Shown here: positions 42,050 to 45,082 of the stretch, in pieces | Position numbering within the stretch: position 1 is the first letter of the stretch | How the letters are laid out: each line of letters begins with the position of its first letter | NCBI GenBank assembly: GCA_944388135.1 | Contig: CALXHP010000011.1 | Coordinates: 1-45,082, forward strand | Reading direction: 5' to 3' | Source: an uncultured Gemmiger sp. | GTDB taxonomy: Bacteria; Bacillota; Clostridia; Oscillospirales; Ruminococcaceae | Length of the DNA: 45,082 nucleotides | Notes under the pieces: model-generated | What the model was told of the DNA's origin: nothing | Seen by the model: the letters and a program-made list of their open reading frames with translations, nothing else | The model's database searches: none | Position numbers and translations under genes: made by a program

Positions 42050-43339
42050 ATGCAAATAGTAGAAACTTTCGGGCGTACCGTGGAAGCCTGGAGCAACCAG
42101 AATCCGGCCCGGGCGCGCAGACTGCTGCGCACCGGATGGGAAGCCCAGAACCTGAAAAACCGTTTCAGCCCCGACAAGCGGCTGCAACCGGCGGACCGCA
42201 AGCTGGCCCGCATCATGATGGATGCCATGCTGGCCCCCCTGCAGGACCCGGAGCATTCCGCCATGGTCAGCGTCTTTACCCCCTGCGAGATGCTGCAGGA
42301 AGTGGGGCTCAACCCTTATAATGTGGAGGCGTTCTCCTGCTATCTGTCCGGTTCCATGGCGGAACGGGGCTTTTTGCAGCAGGCGGAAAACACCGGCATC
42401 TCCGAGACCCTGTGCAGCTACCACAAGACCTTTCTGGGTGCGGCCCAGAAAGGGGTGCTGCCCAAACCCAAATGCATCGTCTACACCAACCTGACCTGCG
42501 ATGCCAACCTGCTGACCTTCCGCACCCTGAGCCAGCTGTACCATGTGCAGCCCTTTGCCATCGACGTGCCCATGCAGCAGAACGAGGACAACGTGGCCTA
42601 TGTGGCCGCCCAGCTGCGGGCACTGGCCGCCTTCCTGGAGCAGCAGACCGGCCGGAAGATCGACGAAGAATCCCTGAAAGAGCGGCTGCGCCGGAGCAAG
42701 CGCACCCTGGAAAAGTACCGCACCTACCAGCAGAAACGGGCCCATCGCTATGTGCCCACCGACCTGGTGACCCCCCTGTACTGCGGCATGACCAACAACA
42801 TCCTGCTGGGCACCGAACAGGTGGAAGCCTATGTGGACGAGCTGCTGAAGGATGTGGAGAAGGCCCCCGCCGCCAGGGGCAAGCGGATCTACTGGATGCA
42901 CACCATCCCCTTCTGGTCCGACGCCATCAAGGAGGACCTGCTGCTGAAAGAGGACGCCCAGATTGTGGGCTGCGAGCTCAGCGAAGTATCGGAGCCGGAC
43001 TTTGACCCCGAGCACCCCTATGAGGCCATGGCCCACCGGATGGTCTACCATGCCCTCAACGGCAGCGCGGTGCGCCGCATCGAGGCGGGCATCCGCCACG
43101 CCAAACAGGTGGGTGCCGACGGTGTGGTGTGGTTCGACCACTGGGGCTGCAAACACACCCTGGGCGCCGCCCAGCTGGCCAAAAAGAAATTCGAGGAAGC
43201 GGGTCTGCCGCTGCTGATCCTGGACGGCGACGGCTGCGACCGCAGCCACGGCGGGGAGGGACAGACCTCCACCCGCCTGGGCGCCTTCCTGGAGATGCTG
43301 AACGAACCGGGCCGCACCGAGGAAGGAGCCGAGGCATGA
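42050..43339 (+). CDS. 2-hydroxyacyl-CoA dehydratase subunit (HgdA/B family), first subunit
   Basis: A 429-residue subunit of a radical 2-hydroxyacyl-CoA dehydratase, an oxygen-sensitive iron-sulfur enzyme that removes water from 2-hydroxyacyl-CoA after one-electron activation. Family features: CEMLQEVGLNPYNVEAFSCY near residue 85, YTNLTCDANL, and the C-terminal WGCKHTLGAAQLAKK and DGDGCDRSHGGEGQTSTRLG segments. The cysteines in these segments are candidates for cluster ligands. The ATG at 42050 follows AGAGGG; a GTG nine codons upstream is less well placed. The stop codon overlaps the start of the next gene (ATGA). Substrate is unknown: lactate-, hydroxyglutarate- or aryl-lactate-CoA are all possible. 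Confidence 0.9.
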   Translation: MQIVETFGRTVEAWSNQNPARARRLLRTGWEAQNLKNRFSPDKRLQPADRKLARIMMDAMLAPLQDPEHSAMVSVFTPCEMLQEVGLNPYNVEAFSCYLSGSMAERGFLQQAENTGISETLCSYHKTFLGAAQKGVLPKPKCIVYTNLTCDANLLTFRTLSQLYHVQPFAIDVPMQQNEDNVAYVAAQLRALAAFLEQQTGRKIDEESLKERLRRSKRTLEKYRTYQQKRAHRYVPTDLVTPLYCGMTNNILLGTEQVEAYVDELLKDVEKAPAARGKRIYWMHTIPFWSDAIKEDLLLKEDAQIVGCELSEVSEPDFDPEHPYEAMAHRMVYHALNGSAVRRIEAGIRHAKQVGADGVVWFDHWGCKHTLGAAQLAKKKFEEAGLPLLILDGDGCDRSHGGEGQTSTRLGAFLEMLNEPGRTEEGAEA

Positions 43340-44997
43340 ACAAGACCTATTACGTTTGCAAATACACCCCCATTGAACTGCTGACCGCCCTGGGCGCAGA
43401 GTGCGAAAACCTGAACGGCATGCAGGAGGGGTTTGACCGGGCCGACCAGCTGGCCCATTCCAACATCTGCGGTTTCGGCAAGTCCCTGCTGGAGGCGGTC
43501 ATGAGCGGCCAGGTCCACGAGCTGGTGCTGGTGAACTGCTGCGACACCATCCGCAGCGTCTACGACGTGCTGGAGGAGAGCGGCAAGCTGGACTTCCTCT
43601 ACATCGTGGATATGCTCCACAGCGGCGGCGAATGCAGCCGGGAACGCACCGCGGCCCAGCTGAAAGGGCTGGCCAAGGCCTATGCGGCCTACAAGGGCAC
43701 CACCTTTGACGCTAAAGCCTTCCGGGCGGCCTTCCATGCCCCCGAAAAGACCCGCGGCCCCCACATCAGTGTGCTGGGTGCCCGGATAGGCAAGGAGCTC
43801 TTCGAGATGGTGCAGGACGCCATGCCCTACCCCGTGGAGAACGAGACCTGTGTGCACAACCGTTCAGTGGGCGAGGTACTGCCCCCCGAGGACGCCGACT
43901 TTGACGCCCTGATGGAGTGGTACGCCGCCGAGCTGCTGGGTCAGATTCCCTGCATGCGGATGATGGACAACACCGGCCGCAAGCGGCTTTTCAACGACCC
44001 CGACCTGAAGGGGATCATCTACCACACGGTAAAATTCTGCGATTTTTACAGCTTCGAGTACGCCCAGGTGAAACAAAGCGTGGCGGTGCCGCTGCTGAAG
44101 ATCGAATCCGACTATACGCTGCAGAGCAGCGGCCAGCTGCTGACCCGCCTGGAGGCCTTTGCCGAGAGCATGGACCCCAGCCAGGGGGAGAAAAAGGAGA
44201 TCAAGATGGGAAAAGGCTATTTTGCAGGCATTGACAGCGGTTCCACCAGCACCGACGTGGTGATCCTGGACAAAGAGAAACAGATGGTCACCGGCGTGAT
44301 CCTGCCCACCGGGGCCGGTGCCGCCGTGGGCGCCGAGCGCGCCCTGGAGCAGGCCCTGGAAGAAGCCGGTCTGAAGCGGGAGGACATCGACGCCATCGTC
44401 ACCACCGGCTACGGCCGCACCGCCATCCAGGACGGGGACAAGAGCATCACCGAGATCACCTGCCATGCCCGGGGCGCCCATTATCTGGACCCCAGCGTCC
44501 GCACCGTCATTGACATCGGCGGCCAGGACAGCAAGGTCATCCGGCTGGATGAGAACGGCGCCGTGGTGAACTTTGTCATGAATGACAAGTGCGCCGCCGG
44601 TACCGGCCGCTTCCTGGAGATGATGGCCCGCACCATGGAGATGAGCCTGGACGATATGAGCAAGGCCGGTATCCACTACAAGGAGGACATCACCATCTCC
44701 AGCATGTGCACGGTGTTCGCCGAGTCGGAGGTGGTCTCCCTGATCGCCCAGAACAAGCCCACCGACGACATCGTCCACGGCCTGAACAAGGCGGTGGCCT
44801 CCAAGACCGCCGCCCTGGCCAAGCGTGTGGGCGGCGAGGAACGGTACATGATGACCGGCGGTGTTTCCAAGAACGAGGGCCTGGTCAAGACACTGGAAGA
44901 GAAGCTGGGCACCACCCTGGTGGTCAGCGACAAGGCCCAGCTCTGCGGTGCCCTGGGCGCGGCCCTCTTTGCCATGGACATGGTGCAGACCCACTGA
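43336..44997 (+). CDS. fused 2-hydroxyacyl-CoA dehydratase second subunit + ATP-dependent activator
   Basis: A 553-residue fusion. Residues 1 to about 285 are a second dehydratase subunit (NICGFGKSLLEAVMSGQVHE; VDMLHSGGECSRERTAAQLKG). Residues 291-553 are a BadF/BadG/HgdC-type activator: ASKHA motif GIDSGSTSTDVVI (298-310), IDIGGQDSK, and Cys419 (NDKCAAGTGRFLE) and Cys458 (SSMCTVFAESEV), one pair per monomer for the bridging 4Fe-4S cluster. The activator injects an electron, with ATP hydrolysis, into the dehydratase. Between the domains an AAGGAG site six bases before the in-frame ATG at 44206 should also start a free 263-residue activator, the normal HgdC length. The gene is coupled to the preceding subunit by an ATGA overlap. 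Confidence 0.9.
   Translation: MNKTYYVCKYTPIELLTALGAECENLNGMQEGFDRADQLAHSNICGFGKSLLEAVMSGQVHELVLVNCCDTIRSVYDVLEESGKLDFLYIVDMLHSGGECSRERTAAQLKGLAKAYAAYKGTTFDAKAFRAAFHAPEKTRGPHISVLGARIGKELFEMVQDAMPYPVENETCVHNRSVGEVLPPEDADFDALMEWYAAELLGQIPCMRMMDNTGRKRLFNDPDLKGIIYHTVKFCDFYSFEYAQVKQSVAVPLLKIESDYTLQSSGQLLTRLEAFAESMDPSQGEKKEIKMGKGYFAGIDSGSTSTDVVILDKEKQMVTGVILPTGAGAAVGAERALEQALEEAGLKREDIDAIVTTGYGRTAIQDGDKSITEITCHARGAHYLDPSVRTVIDIGGQDSKVIRLDENGAVVNFVMNDKCAAGTGRFLEMMARTMEMSLDDMSKAGIHYKEDITISSMCTVFAESEVVSLIAQNKPTDDIVHGLNKAVASKTAALAKRVGGEERYMMTGGVSKNEGLVKTLEEKLGTTLVVSDKAQLCGALGAALFAMDMVQTH
44194..44208 (+). promoter_or_regulatory. internal ribosome site and start codon for a free activator
   Basis: AAGGAG (44194-44199), spacer of six, ATG (44206-44208), in frame and exactly at the start of the activator domain. 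Within the fusion these bases code for part of the linker KKEIKM. Confidence 0.65.
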
Positions 44998-45015
44998 GTT
45001 CTGCCATAGTCAGGA

Positions 45016-45082
45016 CCCCCGGCTAAGCCGGGGGCTTGTGTAAGCCCTAGAAGGGCATAATACGGACAACGCCCCTCAAGGG
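45016..45082. other. run of three hairpins at the window edge (terminator, possibly an IS200/IS605-type end)
   Basis: CCCCCGGC-TAA-GCCGGGGG (45016-45034) is a perfect stem 19 bases after the dehydratase-activator stop codon and could terminate that operon, though a T-run is lacking. GCCC-TAGAA-GGGC (45044-45056) and CCC-TCAA-GGG (near 45073-45082) follow. Stacked short palindromes of this kind are seen at ends of IS200/IS605-type elements. The window stops here, so any transposase would lie outside. Confidence 0.4.

Overview
The window is a GC-rich stretch of a gut anaerobe's chromosome. Gene content points to Bacillota, Oscillospiraceae (Faecalibacterium / Gemmiger / Subdoligranulum type): CUT1 sugar transporters with Lipobox-bearing binding proteins, a galacto-N-biose/lacto-N-biose phosphorylase locus, an oxygen-sensitive 2-hydroxyacyl-CoA dehydratase, strong AAGGAGG ribosome sites and house-keeping promoters close to TTGACA-17-TATAAT. 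The genus is an inference; there is no rRNA or tRNA gene in the window. I call 42 protein genes.

Layout. 1-2.2 kb: UDP-glucose dehydrogenase and an AraC regulator on the minus strand. 2.6-9.4 kb: a plus-strand operon for mucin/milk-type glycans (binding protein, two permeases, a tiny membrane protein, GH112 phosphorylase, N-acetylhexosamine kinase), divergent from the AraC gene across a 417-base control region with four TTTTGCGC-like boxes. 9.4-11.5 kb: TspO and a CcdA/TlpA/DUF6132 thiol-redox operon. 11.7-16.1 kb: DUF1835 and GNAT genes, then a glycosyltransferase / VTT membrane protein / glycosyltransferase operon that looks like glycolipid synthesis. 16.1-22.4 kb: a complete F1Fo ATP synthase operon (minus strand). 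22.5-26.7 kb: a CitA/CitB-like two-component pair, a GtrA protein and an SLC13-type anion permease. 26.8-30.1 kb: TetR, phytoene-desaturase-like flavoprotein and ferredoxin-reductase operon. 30.2-32.4 kb: YjbR, metallo-hydrolase and an OB-fold-like lipoprotein. 32.4-37.0 kb: a second sugar ABC operon that carries its own ATPase. 37.1-40.2 kb: a large von Willebrand A surface protein with a sortase signal. 40.5-45.0 kb: a MATE exporter and a two-gene dehydratase/activator operon. The last 67 bases are a run of hairpins.

Most unusual: the ATP synthase delta and alpha subunits are one continuous 679-residue reading frame, with almost no linker, although F1 has three alpha and one delta; and the gamma subunit of the same operon has an extra acid-rich C-terminal tail that would emerge at the same end of F1 where delta sits. 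Second, the dehydratase beta subunit is fused in frame to its ATP-dependent activator, but a near-perfect ribosome site and ATG lie exactly at the domain boundary, so one gene probably makes both a fusion and a free activator. Other points of note are the repeated operator-like boxes of the glycan locus, a binding protein anchored at both ends, several terminators that overlap the next promoter, and a leader terminator in front of the dehydratase operon.

The two sugar systems may be linked: the glycan operon has no ATPase, and the MsmX/UgpC-type ATPase at 35.9-37.0 kb is the only such subunit in the window.
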